Source: Dipylidium caninum | Lineage: Eukaryota; Platyhelminthes; Cestoda; Cyclophyllidea; Dipylidiidae | Length of the DNA: 64,000 nucleotides | Reading direction: 5' to 3' | Assembly (NCBI GenBank): GCA_017562135.1 | Contig: QEYB01001522.1 | Coordinates: 620,001 to 684,000, forward strand | Shown here: positions 62,386 through 64,000 of the stretch, in pieces | How the letters are laid out: every line of letters begins with the position of its first letter | Position numbering within the stretch: the first letter of the stretch is position 1 | The notes under the pieces: generated by a model | Told to the model about the DNA's origin: nothing | Seen by the model: the letters and a program-made list of their open reading frames with translations, nothing else | Databases searched by the model: none | Program-made: the position numbers and the translations under genes

Positions 62386-64000
62386 AAATTTACCGCACGG
62401 CTGTACCATCTAAAACGAACATACCATTAGAAAGTGAGGTTGGTTGCCTTGGAGGTGGGCCAGTTGCCAACTACGAAGAAGATGATGATGTTTTGGAGAC
62501 TCGCGAAGAAGCTGATGAAGGTAGTAATGCAGATTCCCATGTCAATTTGGATCAAAATTCAAACCATGGGCCCGCATTTACCCTTGTTGATAAATTGGGT
62601 ACTTTGACACTCCCGAGCCGCTTTATGGGTGAGATGGATGGAGAATTAGATAATTATGAGGAATATGATAGAGATTCAGAAAAGGAGACAGAAACAAAAT
62701 GTTTGCTAAACCAAGAGAGAAAGTCATTTTGTATAGAAAGCCAAGTTATAACCGATAGTGCATATGGAGAACCTATTCTTTCAATCCGCATGCCTCAAAA
62801 GAAGGCTAAACGGAGAAGAAGGTAATTATATTGCACACTAGTGGTTAATGAATCATTTTAGGCTTGAGATCAACTTGATTAATTGTCGCTATGATTCAGG
62901 TTGGTGTTGATTTACACTATTTGATTTTATTGCCTCATGTTTTTACATTGTTTTCATCTTATCGCTTTTTCTTTACTTGATGGAATTACATTGAGGTAAC
63001 CTATAGATGTCTATCAGCGAAATGTCAGCGAAATGTCACTGCGGGAACTGCGTTTTGTTTAATTATTGATACTTTCCCATCAGTTAGACGTGTTTCACAA
63101 AGGTTTGGATTCAGAGAAGTTGGAGATGATGAAGACTGGAACTTGTATTGGACTGATCTTTCAGTTACTATTGACCGCGTTGTCTCCATGAAAAAATGGC
63201 AGGTAAGTAAAGCTACTACCAGTTGTAGCCCCTTCAACTATGTTGATGCATGTAGCTTTCGTTGACTTAAAATTAAAGTGTGGTTGTATTTGGTCTGCAA
63301 AACAATTGTCAAATTGGATGCATAATATAGAACAATTGAGCTAAAAGAACCAGCTTCCAAAATATAAAGGTAGCTGTGTTCGTAGAAACCACCGTCAAGT
63401 AACACATAATGACCGTAGGCACAAAATATCTTCGCTTATGAACTGTTTTGATTAATGGACCGCTGGCTAATATTTCTGCGTTACTTGATGATGTCTTATA
63501 AGTGAATCCTAAAGGGATTGCGCTAAAACCCGGTCTAGTATGGGTCTTCGTTCTTTGTGTAGGCTAAGACGTGCCTTTCCCCGAAGTGATATGATAAGCG
63601 GGGTCGAGATGGTCTCAAAATCGCAAGCACAAAGTATTGTTAGTTAAAGAAGAGGGCGAAAATGAACGAATACCTGTATAACATTTATTAGGGGCAACCC
63701 ATGTTAATATTACTGTGGTATTGCAGGCCTTTTTAAAAATATTATAAGCTATGCCGTTAGGATGGAAGATTTTATACTGACAGGGGAGCGTGGGGGTGCG
63801 ACACCAAACACCGCAAAGAGCAATTTATTGAATGAGGATTTTGCCGAAAAAAACTTTGCAGTGTGATATTAATTTTAGAAAATCAATCATTTCCCCGGAA
63901 TGTCGGAAATTTGCAGGAAGGACGCATTGGCCCGGAACCTCAATCGGATGCTAAAACTCTTCCCCAAGGAGTACAGTATTTTTCCCAAAACATGGATTCT
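62386..64000 (+). CDS. TTLL6: Tubulin polyglutamylase of the TTLL6/TTLL13 type, 5' part only
   Basis: These enzymes add glutamate chains to tubulin tails on cilia and other stable microtubules. Four exons join in phase: 62386-62821, 62862-62899, 63084-63202 and 63879 to the window end. The first encodes an acidic, probably unstructured N-terminal part ending in the basic KKAKRRRR. The next two give LEINLINCRYDSVRR and DDEDWNLYWTDLSVTIDRV, the start of the TTL fold. The last has KINHFPGMSEICRKDALARN and LKLFPKEYSIFPKTWIL, diagnostic of the TTLL6/13 group (TTLL4/5/7 are more distant). The ATP-grasp core lies beyond the window. The true start is uncertain: the first in-frame Met in the seen sequence is MGEMDG at about 62625, and the acidic part before it may continue from an upstream exon. 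Confidence 0.9.

Noticed and set aside
1..64000. CRISPR arrays, prokaryotic operons, rRNA or viral genes
   Set aside because: None seen; direct repeats are only microsatellites and one 27-base duplication, and all recognised genes are spliced metazoan genes.

Overview
The window is a stretch of intron-rich animal nuclear DNA carrying six protein genes: four seen to their stop codons and two running off the window ends. Codons are interrupted by many small exons with ordinary GT-AG introns, and every gene is a divergent but recognisable metazoan orthologue. My best guess for the source is a parasitic flatworm, possibly a tapeworm, but that is inference from gene style and divergence, since no marker gene is present. 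There is no sign of bacterial, viral or CRISPR sequence.

Layout from left to right. (1) About 430-14616, minus strand: a large Ser/Thr-rich coiled-coil protein in at least 25 exons, its 3' end beyond the window start. (2) About 16017-23135, plus: UBE3A, a HECT ubiquitin ligase, head to head with gene 1 across roughly 1.4 kb. (3) 23996-29020, plus: POP1, the large RNase P/MRP subunit. (4) 29021-32505: a spacer holding an inverted partial copy of POP1. (5) 32506-37646, minus: a family 31 glycosyltransferase (beta-1,3-galactosyltransferase type). (6) 41036-50589, minus: an imidazolonepropionase-like protein (AMDHD1 family) whose metal site is intact but whose substrate loops are changed. (7) 56956-60852, plus: a calcium-regulated mitochondrial ATP-Mg/phosphate carrier (SCaMC). 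(8) 62386 to the window end, plus: the start of a TTLL6/TTLL13-type tubulin polyglutamylase. The long gaps (37.7-41.0 kb and 50.6-57.0 kb) hold nothing I can support as a gene.

The genes are functionally unrelated (ubiquitin ligation, RNA processing, glycosylation, histidine catabolism family, mitochondrial transport, tubulin modification), as expected of a eukaryotic chromosome segment rather than an operon. The most unusual signal is the inverted POP1 copy. Its two exons are base-for-base identical to the parent over 469 bp, while the intron between them differs at roughly 9 percent of sites. It also has an in-frame ATG at its 5' junction and a new GT splice donor at its 3' end. The second is the AMDHD1-family gene with an intact reading frame and metal ligands but altered substrate-contact motifs.
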